From Stutzerimonas stutzeri (GTDB lineage: Bacteria; Pseudomonadota; Gammaproteobacteria; Pseudomonadales; Pseudomonadaceae), in contig NZ_JAGQFP010000002.1 of NCBI RefSeq assembly GCF_019090095.1, positions 558,001 through 622,000 on the forward strand: 64,000 bases of DNA, written 5' to 3'. Positions 9,926 through 17,492 of the stretch are shown in pieces; the stretch's first letter is position 1, and each line of letters opens with the position of its first letter. A program made the translations under genes and the position numbers. The notes beneath the pieces were generated by a model, which did not search any database, was not told the origin of the DNA, and saw only the letters and a list, made by a program, of their open reading frames with translations.

Positions 9926-11268
9926 AGGCCGTATTGCTTGCGTTTTCGGTACAGCGTCGAGGCGTCGATGCCGAGAATTCGCGCGGCCTGTTCGAGGGTG
10001 TCGCTGGTGCTCAGAACACCTGAAATGTGTGCTTTTTCCAGCTCTTCCAGGCTGAGCGCTTCACCGATGCGCGGGGCGTTGTTGATGTTCTGATCGGCCA
10101 GGCCGAGGTGACTGACCTCGATCATCGCCTGTGGGCAGATGATGCTGGCGCGCTCGACCACGTTACGCAGCTCTCGTACGTTGCCAGGCCAGCGATAGGA
10201 GCGCAGCGCCGAGACCGCCGCGTCGCTGAAGCCTCGCGCGGGGCGGCCGTAGCTCTTGACGAAGAAGGCCAGGAAACGCTCGGCGAGGGCCACGACGTCT
10301 TCGGGGCGCTCGCGCATCGGTGGCAGGTTCAGCGTGATGACGTTCAGGCGGTACAGCAGATCCTCGCGAAAACGGCCTTCGCGCACCATTTCCTCGAGGT
10401 TCAAATTGGTGGCAGCAAGGATCCGGACATCGGCCCGGCGTGTGACGGGGTCGCCGACGCGCTCGTACTCCTTGTCCTGGATGAATCTCAGCAGCTTCGG
10501 CTGCAAGGCCAGGGGGAAGTCGCCGATCTCGTCGAGAAAGAGCGTCCCGCCATCGGCCTGGTTGACGCGGCCGAGGGTGCTTTCCGTGGCGCCGGTGAAG
10601 GCGCCGCGGTTGTGTCCGAACAGCTCGCTTTCCATCAGGTCAGCCGACAGCGACGGACAGTTGATGGTGATGAAGGCCTTCTTCGCCCGTCGGCTCCAGT
10701 TGTGAATGGCCCGCGCCAACTCGCCCTTGCCCGTACCGGACTCGCCGAGGATGAGGATGTTGGCATCGGTGTCGGCCACCTGCCGGGCGGTTTCCAGCAC
10801 GTTCATCATCGCCGGGCTATAGGAGCCGAGCGCGTCGCTGCGCTTCTGCACCTCGCCTTCCAGGGCCTCCAGGCGCGCGGCCATCTGCCGGACTTCCAGT
10901 TGCTTGGCCGCCGACAACCGCAACTGCTCCGGGCTGCACGGCTTGACCAGATAGTCCGCGGCGCCGGCCTGCATGGCGTCCACCGCGGTGTCGACCGCCG
11001 AATGCGCGGTCACGATCACCACGCGCATCCAGGGCGCCAGCACACGCATCTGCTGCAGGACGTCGAGACCGTTGTCTTCGCCCAGACGCAGGTCGAGAAA
11101 GCACAGGTCGAAAACCTGGCGTTGCAGTATCGCTTCAGCCTGAGAGGCGCTGGCAGCCGTTACCACCGTATAGCCGCGATCTTCGAGGCAATAACGAAAA
11201 GTACGCAGGATCGCGGCCTCGTCATCCACCAGGAGAATGCGGCCACCAGCGTCGGTCGTTTGGTCCAT
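9922..11268 (-). CDS. algB: NtrC-family response regulator AlgB
   Basis: A 448-residue bacterial enhancer-binding protein. It has a receiver domain with phospho-acceptor Asp59 (CFLDLRLG), a sigma-54 AAA+ domain with Walker A GESGTGKG and an intact GAFTGA loop, and a Fis-type helix-turn-helix at the C-terminus (AARILGIDASTLYRKRKQ). In P. aeruginosa AlgB activates alginate and virulence genes together with KinB. The start ATG at 11268 has TGGAG upstream. It is divergent from the DUF2383 gene. Because GAFTGA is intact, sigma-54 contact is possible, which is relevant to the -24/-12 promoters that follow at 11.5 and 12.1 kb. Confidence 0.95.
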   Translation of the reverse strand: MDQTTDAGGRILLVDDEAAILRTFRYCLEDRGYTVVTAASASQAEAILQRQVFDLCFLDLRLGEDNGLDVLQQMRVLAPWMRVVIVTAHSAVDTAVDAMQAGAADYLVKPCSPEQLRLSAAKQLEVRQMAARLEALEGEVQKRSDALGSYSPAMMNVLETARQVADTDANILILGESGTGKGELARAIHNWSRRAKKAFITINCPSLSADLMESELFGHNRGAFTGATESTLGRVNQADGGTLFLDEIGDFPLALQPKLLRFIQDKEYERVGDPVTRRADVRILAATNLNLEEMVREGRFREDLLYRLNVITLNLPPMRERPEDVVALAERFLAFFVKSYGRPARGFSDAAVSALRSYRWPGNVRELRNVVERASIICPQAMIEVSHLGLADQNINNAPRIGEALSLEELEKAHISGVLSTSDTLEQAARILGIDASTLYRKRKQYGL

Positions 11269-11492
11269 GAATGCTCCATCAGGTAAAGGCTGTGTTGGCG
11301 ACGGTTCGAATAAAGACGGGTCGAACCCCGGCAGTTCGGCATGCCGAGTCAGGTTGGCGACTGCTTTAGTCTACGGAAAGTCTTGCAAGTTGCACGGTGA
11401 CCATGGCCATTTCCTGCACCCTGCAATCTTCCCCTAGCCGAAACGGCAATTTAAGACGCTGATTATAAAAGCAATTTCTGATCCTTGAGGGC

Positions 11493-11507
11493 TGGCACGT
11501 GGCTTGC
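11493..11507 (+). promoter_or_regulatory. Sigma-54 (-24/-12) promoter upstream of the DUF2383 gene
   Basis: TGGCACG at 11493-11499, four bases, then TTGC at 11504-11507 matches the RpoN consensus TGGCACG-N4-TTGC essentially exactly. It lies 66 bases before the start codon at 11574. The 304-base stretch between algB and this gene (11269-11573) holds nothing else I can call a gene; an A/T-rich run precedes the promoter. Confidence 0.82.
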
Positions 11508-11573
11508 GGCGATGACCGCGAACGCGCTAGATCGGCTGTCAGCCGAGCGCATCGCAGCCGTACCGGAGGACCC

Positions 11574-12017
11574 ATGAACCAGACCATGAACCAACTCAAC
11601 GAGCTGATCGAAATTACCCGAGACGGTCAGCACTTCTATCAGCATGCGCTCGATGTGGTGAAGGACGTCGAGCTGCAGCATCTGTTTCGAGATATGGCCC
11701 AGGCCAAGACCCACGTCATCCAGGCCCTTTCGGTGAAAGTCGCCGCGCATCATGAGCGACCGGCCGGCGGCGGTACCGCGGCCGGCAAGCTGCGCGAGAT
11801 GTACGCCGACGCCAAGGCACGGCTCGGCCACGCAGATGCGGTTTACATCGATCAGCTTGACCAGACCGAGGAACGGATTCTCGCCGCGTTCGAAGATGCG
11901 GTGAAGACCGCCGAGCCCGATGTCAGGGCGCTGCTTGCGATCGAGTTGCCCAAGCTGCGGGCCTGCCATGAGCGTATCCATGCGCTCAATCATGGCGCGG
12001 CCAAGCGCAAGGATTAG
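11574..12017 (+). CDS. PA2169-family four-helix-bundle protein (DUF2383)
   Basis: A 147-residue all-helical protein of the ferritin-like DUF2383/PA2169 family. Characteristic features are the N-terminal LNELIEITRDGQHFYQHAL helix with Glu/His positions, and a C-terminal LPKLRACHERI helix. Members are linked to stress and stationary-phase responses, but no reaction is known. The ATG at 11574 is preceded by CCGGAGGA. A near-perfect sigma-54 promoter lies upstream, and the adjacent algB encodes an enhancer-binding protein. Downstream are two more small genes on the same strand, each with its own leader. Confidence 0.85.
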   Translation: MNQTMNQLNELIEITRDGQHFYQHALDVVKDVELQHLFRDMAQAKTHVIQALSVKVAAHHERPAGGGTAAGKLREMYADAKARLGHADAVYIDQLDQTEERILAAFEDAVKTAEPDVRALLAIELPKLRACHERIHALNHGAAKRKD

Positions 12018-12132
12018 TCCGTCGTGCAAATCGCCCGGTGCGACGTATGGGCATCGTGCAATATAAACTGACACCCCGAAAGTTATGGCTCATAAGTTGT
12101 TGTTTTTGAAGGAAAAAATTATTAAGCAAGGC

Positions 12133-12148
12133 TGGCATGCGGCCTGCA
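12133..12148 (+). promoter_or_regulatory. Second sigma-54 type promoter
   Basis: TGGCATG at 12133-12139, four bases, then CTGCA at 12144-12148 fits the -24/-12 consensus with one change in each element and exact spacing. It sits 50 bases before the start codon at 12198. An A/T-rich stretch (12085-12127) just upstream resembles the bendable DNA often found at such promoters. Confidence 0.65.
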
Positions 12149-12197
12149 ATGTATCCCTCAAGAACGATATGCGCCGCACGCTTAGAAGGAGTTGAGG

Positions 12198-12434
12198 ATG
12201 AATCGTCAAGCACGCTTCTCACTGGTTAGCAAAGGTTTCCTTACTGCCGCTGTGGTCACTCTGATCGTTGGCGCGGAGCGGCCGATGTCGCAACCGCTCA
12301 GCCAGGCGCAGCATGAAGCAGCGGAACGAATCCATATGTATGACGCTCAACCAGTAGGGATCGTGCAGACCGGCCCTGCCCCGAAGACGATTGATTACGT
12401 GCAGGAGCGATCGGAGCAGCGCTGGGTTTTCTAA
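12198..12434 (+). CDS. Hypothetical 78-residue protein
   Basis: I do not recognise this protein. It begins with a basic stretch (MNRQARFSLVSKG) and a hydrophobic segment (FLTAAVVTLIVGA), so it may be exported or membrane-anchored. The rest is hydrophilic and ends WVF. The start is well supported: GAAGGAG and GAGG lie just before the ATG at 12198, and a sigma-54 type promoter lies 50 bases upstream. It sits between the DUF2383 gene and the DUF1328 gene and may share their stress regulation. Confidence 0.6.
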   Translation: MNRQARFSLVSKGFLTAAVVTLIVGAERPMSQPLSQAQHEAAERIHMYDAQPVGIVQTGPAPKTIDYVQERSEQRWVF

Positions 12435-12509
12435 GCCGTGAATCCGCGACTGATAGGTGGCTGGTATCGGTCCCGCTGAAGATGTCCTGAACCGAAGAGG
12501 AGTAACACC

Positions 12510-12680
12510 ATGCTGAGTTGGGCTATTACGTTCCTGATCATTGCCATCATCGCTGCGGTATTGGGCTTCGGTGGTATTGCTGGTACCGCAACAGGCATCG
12601 CCAAGATCCTGTTCGTGGTGTTCCTGGTGCTGTTCGTTGCCTCGCTGATTTTCGGTCGTGGCCGCGGTCCGCGCGTTTGA
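12510..12680 (+). CDS. DUF1328 small membrane protein (YtjA-like)
   Basis: A 56-residue protein made almost entirely of two hydrophobic segments: [20 protein letters not shown], a glycine/alanine turn, then [16 protein letters not shown] with a short basic tail (GRGRGPRV). This is the pattern of the DUF1328/YtjA family of small inner-membrane proteins. A clear AGAGGAG ribosome binding site lies about 7 bases before the ATG. Upstream, GG-N10-GC around 12461-12475 is a very weak possible -24/-12 element. Function is unknown; relatives are often stress-induced. Confidence 0.85.
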   Translation: MLSWAITFLIIAIIAAVLGFGGIAGTATGIAKILFVVFLVLFVASLIFGRGRGPRV

Positions 12681-12688
12681 CGCTATAA

Positions 12689-12708
12689 CGCCGCCCGCGA
12701 GGGCGGCG
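12689..12708 (+). terminator. Hairpin after the DUF1328 gene
   Basis: CGCCGCCC at 12689-12696 pairs perfectly with GGGCGGCG at 12701-12708 around loop GCGA, 8 bases after the stop codon. There is no U-tract, so it is a probable but not textbook terminator. Confidence 0.45.
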
Positions 12709-12962
12709 GCAACCCAAGGAGGCGACACGGGCCGGATGCCGATATTCATGAGGCTTCGCAGAACGTAGCGAAGGCTCGCAGCAGAATTGGGCAGTCATTG
12801 GCGACTTCCCATCAGCCCGCGCATCGCGGGAGAACCAAGGGGTCGGGACGCTCTGTTACAGGGGAGCGACCTAGGGGTACAAGGAGTACCTCCTTCAAGG
12901 ACCAGGTTCGGCGAAGGCAACCAAAGGTGGCGCTGCCACCTTTGGCTTGTGATTCTGGTGTG

Positions 12963-12986
12963 CGACGTCCCCGGCCGGGGACGTCG
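12963..12986. repeat. Perfect 24-bp palindrome
   Basis: Bases 12963-12974 are the exact reverse complement of 12975-12986, with no spacer, centred on CCGGCCGG and flanked by ACGT. It can be a cruciform or a dimeric protein site rather than a normal hairpin terminator, because it has no loop and no T-run. Confidence 0.7.
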
Positions 12987-13143
12987 ACCTAAAAACTCCG
13001 AAGGCCATTTCGTTCCGCGCCGTGCCGATGGCTCGCGTGCGGCTTCGTCGTGCTCGTCCGTTGCGTGAGCGCTTCTCGCCGTTTCATGGCTGTTCTCCTG
13101 CTGCACCGCTATCATCGCGCGCAGTCACTCGTTGGAGAATCAC

Positions 13144-14373
13144 ATGCTCAACGGCCTCTGGCTGGGCTTTTTTCTGGTCGCTGCGGTGGCTGCCCTGGGG
13201 CGCTGGCTGCTCGGCGGCGATGCGGCGGTATTCGCGGCGCTGGTGGAAAGCCTGTTCGCCATGGCCAAGCTGGCCGTGGAAATCATGATCGTGCTGTTCG
13301 GCACCCTGACGCTCTGGCTGGGCTTTCTGCGCATCGCCGAAAAAGCCGGTCTGATCGAGCTGCTGGCGCGTCTGTTAGGCCCGCTGTTCCGCCGCCTGAT
13401 GCCGGAGGTGCCGCCTGGTCATCCGGCCCTGGGGCTGATCACCCTGAACTTCGCTGCCAACGGCCTGGGCCTGGACAACGCCGCCACGCCCATCGGCCTG
13501 CGTGCCATGCGGGCCTTGCAGGAGCTCAATCCCAACAAGGCGGTGGCCAGCAACGCGCAGATCCTCTTCCTCGTGCTCAACACCTCATCGCTGACGCTGC
13601 TGCCGGTGTCGATCTTCATGTACCGCGTCCAGCAGGGCGCCCAGGACCCGACGCTGGTGTTCCTGCCGATCCTGCTCGCCACGTCCGCGTCCTCGTTGGC
13701 CGGCCTGCTGGCGGTGGCGCTGGTGCAACGGCTGCGCATCTGGGATCCGGTGGTGCTGGCCTATTTCGTACCCGGCGCGCTGCTGCTCGGCGGCTTCATG
13801 GCTGTGCTCGCCGGGCTGTCGGCCACCGCGCTGGCGTCCTTGTCGTCGCTGCTGGGCAACCTGACCCTGTTCGGCCTGATCATCACCTTCATCGTCGTGG
13901 GTGCGCTGCGCAAGGTGCCAGTCTATGAAAGCTTCGTCGAAGGGGCGCAGGAGGGCTTCGACGTGGCCAAGAGCCTGCTGCCCTATCTGATCGCCATGCT
14001 CTGTGCGATCGGTGTGCTGCGCGCCTCCGGCGCCCTGGATTTCGGGCTGGACGGCATTCGCTGGCTGGTCGAGGCGCTGGGTTGGGACAGCCGTTTCGTC
14101 GACGCCTTGCCCACCGCGCTGGTCAAGCCATTCTCCGGCAGCGCGGCGCGGGCGCTGCTGATCGAGACCATGCAGAGCCAAGGTGTCGACAGCTTTCCCG
14201 CGCTGGTGGCTGCGACGGTGCAGGGCAGCACCGAGACGACGTTCTACGTGCTGGCGGTCTACTTCGGGGCGGTCGGCATCCAGCGTGCCCGGCATGCGGT
14301 GGGCTGCGCGCTCGCGGCGGATTTCGCCGGTATCCTGGCGGCGATCCTGGTGTGCTACTGGTTCTTCGGCTGA
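13144..14373 (+). CDS. Nucleoside recognition (Gate) domain membrane protein, SpmA/SpmB-like fusion
   Basis: A 409-residue polytopic inner-membrane protein with two Gate (nucleoside recognition) domains, one at about residues 45-165 and one at about 270-390. This is the arrangement of fused spore maturation proteins SpmA and SpmB in non-sporulating bacteria. Conserved stretches include LNFAANGLGLDNAATPIGLRA in the first half and a phenylalanine/serine-rich PFSGSAARALL plus QGSTETTFY in the second. Substrate is unknown. The ATG at 13144 has TTGGAGAA upstream and was preferred to an in-frame ATG at 13132. It is convergent with the tct operon. Confidence 0.85.
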   Translation: MLNGLWLGFFLVAAVAALGRWLLGGDAAVFAALVESLFAMAKLAVEIMIVLFGTLTLWLGFLRIAEKAGLIELLARLLGPLFRRLMPEVPPGHPALGLITLNFAANGLGLDNAATPIGLRAMRALQELNPNKAVASNAQILFLVLNTSSLTLLPVSIFMYRVQQGAQDPTLVFLPILLATSASSLAGLLAVALVQRLRIWDPVVLAYFVPGALLLGGFMAVLAGLSATALASLSSLLGNLTLFGLIITFIVVGALRKVPVYESFVEGAQEGFDVAKSLLPYLIAMLCAIGVLRASGALDFGLDGIRWLVEALGWDSRFVDALPTALVKPFSGSAARALLIETMQSQGVDSFPALVAATVQGSTETTFYVLAVYFGAVGIQRARHAVGCALAADFAGILAAILVCYWFFG

Positions 14374-14420
14374 GTCGGCCGGCAAGGGTTCAGCGCAGCG
14401 CCTTGGCTCGGCGGGATGCT

Positions 14421-14449
14421 TGAAAAAAGAACCCGCCAATCGGCGGGTT
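14421..14449 (-). terminator. Terminator of the tct-abrB operon
   Basis: On the minus strand AACCCGCC (14449-14442) pairs with GGCGGGTT (14437-14430) around a 4-base loop, followed by a T-rich run (TTCTTTTTTC). The stem starts within the stop codon of the AbrB-like gene, so stop codon and terminator overlap. Confidence 0.85.
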
Positions 14450-15470
14450 AAGACGTGGTCCGTTGCCAGAGCCGGAATATCGGCTCGGCCAGGAACATGA
14501 CCAGGAACAATCGCAACACCTGCAGCGCAGTGACCAGGGCAACCGACAGTTGCAGCGCCTCGGCCGTCAGGCACAGCTCGGTGATTCCACCCGGCATCAT
14601 CCCCAGCATCAGCGAGGTCTGGTTCAGTGTCGCCGCCCAGCCCAGCATCTTGGCCAGTCCAGCCGCGGCGAGCATCGCCAGCAGGGTGAACAGCAGGATT
14701 CGCAGCATGAATCGCGGAGCGCTGCGGAAAAACGGCCGATCGAAGTGACAGCCCAGCGAGCAACCGATCAGCCATTGGCCGAACTGGCCGACGCCTGGCG
14801 GCATGCCCAGATGCAGGTCGAACAACGCGCTGGCGGCGGCGCAGACCGTCAAGGGGCCGAGCATCCAGGGATTGGGCTGGTCCAGTCGCTTCCAGACCAG
14901 CGCCAGCAGCCCGCCGGCCGGTAGCAGCACGGCCAGCCAGGGCCAGCTGACCGGTGCCGGAGGCGGGGCGTCGACCGGTGGCAGACTCCAGGTGAACAGG
15001 GCCGGGATGATCAGCACCACCAGCAGCAGGCGCATGCTGTGCGCCGCGGCGACCATGGCCGGCTGTGCATCGTGGCGGCTGGCCAGATTGACCATTTCGC
15101 TGGCACCGCCGGGCATGCTGGCGAAGAACGCCGTGGCGCGATCGCTGCCACTGCGCAACAGAATGAAGATGCCGATCAGGCTCAGCAGCAGGGTACAGAG
15201 GGCGCCGGCGAGGATCACGCCGAAGTGGCTCAACACCTGCTCCATCACCTCACTGGTGAAATGCAGGCCGATGGCGCTGGCGATCAACCACTGGCCGGTC
15301 TGGCGGCCGCGGGGCACTTCCTTGACCAGCCAGCCGCTGCAGCGCACGGCAATCACCGCCAGCAGCGAACCGACCATCCAGGGCAGCGGCCAGTTCGCCA
15401 GGCTTGCCAGCCAGCCGCCGAGCGCGCCGATCAGCGGCGTCGCCCACCATCCTGGCAGCTGGCGTGGCAT
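14448..15470 (-). CDS. AbrB-family membrane protein (putative transporter)
   Basis: A 340-residue polytopic membrane protein of the AbrB family (PF05145), named after ammonia monooxygenase regulation but probably a transporter or membrane regulator. It has two similar halves, each with a glycine-rich MPGG motif: SMPGGASEMV near residue 118 and MMPGGITELC near 295. Its start lies 1 base past the tctA stop, so it is the last gene of the opdH-tctCBA operon. AbrB proteins are often encoded with tripartite tricarboxylate transporters; a role in the same uptake is inferred from that context only. Confidence 0.85.
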   Translation of the reverse strand: MPRQLPGWWATPLIGALGGWLASLANWPLPWMVGSLLAVIAVRCSGWLVKEVPRGRQTGQWLIASAIGLHFTSEVMEQVLSHFGVILAGALCTLLLSLIGIFILLRSGSDRATAFFASMPGGASEMVNLASRHDAQPAMVAAAHSMRLLLVVLIIPALFTWSLPPVDAPPPAPVSWPWLAVLLPAGGLLALVWKRLDQPNPWMLGPLTVCAAASALFDLHLGMPPGVGQFGQWLIGCSLGCHFDRPFFRSAPRFMLRILLFTLLAMLAAAGLAKMLGWAATLNQTSLMLGMMPGGITELCLTAEALQLSVALVTALQVLRLFLVMFLAEPIFRLWQRTTS

Positions 15471-15471
15471 A

Positions 15472-16986
15472 TCAGGCCTGCGCTTCGTTCAGCGTGGCGC
15501 GGCGGCGCTGACGCCACCAGCGCAGGCCCGGCAGGGCCAGCATCAGCGCGGCCAGCGCCCAGAGCACCAGCGTGATCGGGCTGCCCCAGAGGATGCCCAG
15601 ATCGCCCGCGGAGATCGACAGCGCGCGGCGCAGGTTGTCTTCCATCATCTCGCCGAGCACGAAGCCGAGAATCAGCGATGACAGCGGAAACTCCAGCTTG
15701 CGCAGCAGATAGCCGAAGACACCGAGCCCGACCATCAGCACCAGGTCGAAGGTGGTGCTGTGCACTGAGTAGACGCCGACCAGGCTGATCGCCGTGATCG
15801 CCGGCACCAGGACCCAGTTGGGCACGCTGAGCATCTTGGAGAACAGGCCGACCAGCGGGATGTTCATCACCAGCAGGATCACGTTGCCGATGAACAGCGA
15901 GGCGATCAGGCCCCAGACCACGTCGGGTTGCTGTTCGAACAGCAGCGGACCGGGGGTGATGTTGTACAGCGTCAGCGCGCCGATCATCACCGCAGTGGTA
16001 CCAGAGCCGGGAACGCCAAGCGTCAGCATCGGGATCAGCGAGCCGCAGGCCGAGGCGTTGTTGGCGGCTTCCGGTGCGGCCAGGCCGCGCAGGTCACCCT
16101 CGCCGAACTTGCCGCTGTCACCCGCCATGCGCTTCTCGCTCATGTAGGTCATGGCGCTGGCGATGGTGGCGCCGGCCCCTGGCAGGGTACCGATGACGAA
16201 GCCGGCCAGGGCGCTGCGCACCATGGTCCAGAAGGTCATGCAGAACTCTTTGAAGTTGAACAGCAGACGGCCGCTGGCCTTGACCGCTTTTTGCCCACTG
16301 TGGGTCTTTTCCAGCATCAGCAGCACTTCACTGACGCTGAAGAAGCCGATCACCACGATGACGAACTGGATGCCGTCCGACAGGCTCACGCTGCCGAAGG
16401 TGAAGCGGTAGACGCCGGTGGTCGCGTCGACGCCGACCGTGGCCAGGCCCAGGCCGATCAGGGCGGCCATCAGCGTCTTCACCGGCTTGTCGCCGACCAT
16501 GCCGCCAAGGCAGGCGATGGCGAAGATCATCAGCACGAAGTATTCGGCCGGACCGAAGGCCACGGCCCATTTCGCCAGCAACGGGGCGAACAACACCACG
16601 CCGCAGGTGGCGATGATGCTGCCAATGAACGAGCTGACCGCCGACAGCGACAGGGCGATGCCCGCCTTGCCCTGGCGCGCCAGCGGGTAGCCGTCGAGGG
16701 TGGTCATCACGGCCGCGGCATCGCCGGGGACGTTGAGCAGGATCGCCGAGATGCGTCCGCCGTACTCGCAGCCGAGGTAGACGGCCGCCAGCAGAATCAG
16801 TGCCGTTTCCGGCGGCAGGCCGAGGGCGAAGGCCAGCGGCAGCAACAGCGCTACGCCATTGATCGGGCCCAGGCCGGGCAGCAGGCCGACGATGGTGCCG
16901 ACGAAGGCGCCGAACAGCGCCACCAGCAGGTTCGTCGGCCGTGTGGCGACGTCGAAGCCCTGCATCAAGAAATTCAAGGTTTCCAT
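15472..16986 (-). CDS. tctA: Tripartite tricarboxylate transporter, large permease TctA
   Basis: A 504-residue inner-membrane permease with about 11-12 hydrophobic segments. It provides the ion-coupled translocation path for tricarboxylates captured by TctC. Typical family stretches are GLLPGLGPINGVALLLP near the N-terminus, LNVPGDAAAVMTTLDGYPLA, and LGVPGSGTTAVMIGAL in the second half. It starts 2 bases after the end of tctB and is followed at once by the AbrB-like gene, so the operon is tightly packed. Length is normal for the family. Confidence 0.94.
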   Translation of the reverse strand: METLNFLMQGFDVATRPTNLLVALFGAFVGTIVGLLPGLGPINGVALLLPLAFALGLPPETALILLAAVYLGCEYGGRISAILLNVPGDAAAVMTTLDGYPLARQGKAGIALSLSAVSSFIGSIIATCGVVLFAPLLAKWAVAFGPAEYFVLMIFAIACLGGMVGDKPVKTLMAALIGLGLATVGVDATTGVYRFTFGSVSLSDGIQFVIVVIGFFSVSEVLLMLEKTHSGQKAVKASGRLLFNFKEFCMTFWTMVRSALAGFVIGTLPGAGATIASAMTYMSEKRMAGDSGKFGEGDLRGLAAPEAANNASACGSLIPMLTLGVPGSGTTAVMIGALTLYNITPGPLLFEQQPDVVWGLIASLFIGNVILLVMNIPLVGLFSKMLSVPNWVLVPAITAISLVGVYSVHSTTFDLVLMVGLGVFGYLLRKLEFPLSSLILGFVLGEMMEDNLRRALSISAGDLGILWGSPITLVLWALAALMLALPGLRWWRQRRRATLNEAQA

Positions 16987-16988
16987 TT

Positions 16989-17432
16989 TCAGCTCTCCAG
17001 CAAGCGCAGCACGCCGAGTGGCAGCGGCACATCAAGCAACAGGTCGAACAGGCCGTAGAGCAGCGCGCCCATCAGCACACCGCTGAGCAGGCTGGGCCAT
17101 AGGCGGCCGTTGAACAGCAGCCCCAGGGCAAACGCGGCCAGCGCCGTGGTAATGACGAAGCCGAGCGGCTCGAACAGCAGGGCGTAGGCCAGCAGGACCA
17201 GCACGCACAGGACCGCTCGCCGGGCCTTCGCCCAATCGAACGGCGGCGTAGGGTCGCCGTGTGGTTTGCAGAGCAGCCAGAGCGCGCCGCAGGCCATCAG
17301 AAACAACAACAGCAGCGGGTAGGCACGCGGGCCGACCGGGTCGTAGGCGAACGGCGCCTCGAAGCCCCAGGCGAGCAGCGCAAGGCCGGCGCAGGCGAGC
17401 AGCCAGGCCGCAGCAAAAACACGAACGTACAT
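16989..17432 (-). CDS. tctB: Tripartite tricarboxylate transporter, small permease TctB
   Basis: A 147-residue protein with four hydrophobic segments, the usual TctB architecture, including LLFEPLGFVITTALAAF in the second half. It pairs with TctA in the membrane. The ATG at 17432 has GAGGTAA about 6 bases upstream; the frame remains open to 17468 but without a better site. Spacing to tctA is 2 bases. Confidence 0.9.
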   Translation of the reverse strand: MYVRVFAAAWLLACAGLALLAWGFEAPFAYDPVGPRAYPLLLLFLMACGALWLLCKPHGDPTPPFDWAKARRAVLCVLVLLAYALLFEPLGFVITTALAAFALGLLFNGRLWPSLLSGVLMGALLYGLFDLLLDVPLPLGVLRLLES

Positions 17433-17492
17433 GGTGGTTACCTCGAGCGGAGCGGGCCTGGGTCCCATCCGGAACCCGCGGCCCGCAGGGTG

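Larger units (their letters stand above)
12681..13143. other. Non-coding stretch with six stem-loops
   Basis: No convincing gene lies in these 463 bases. The sequence is instead dense in inverted repeats: 12689-12708 (8-bp stem right after the DUF1328 stop, probable terminator), 12754-12773 (6 bp), 12816-12830 (6 bp), 12881-12895 (6 bp, loop TAC), 12921-12945 (11 bp, 3-base loop), and 12963-12986, a perfect 24-base palindrome. It could be a decayed repeat element, a structured RNA, or a protein-binding region. Confidence 0.5.

Noticed and set aside
10027..11286. A 419-codon open frame opposite algB
   Set aside because: AlgB is well supported by domains and start signals; the antisense frame has no motifs and no ribosome binding site.
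12841..12910. Several GGA motifs that recall RsmY/RsmZ type regulatory RNAs
   Set aside because: The GGA triplets lie mostly in stems or unpaired runs, not in hairpin loops, so the pattern does not match CsrA-titrating RNAs.
12787..13068. A 93-codon open frame in the hairpin-dense stretch
   Set aside because: It runs through several stem-loops, has no convincing ribosome binding site and shows no protein-like hydrophobic pattern.
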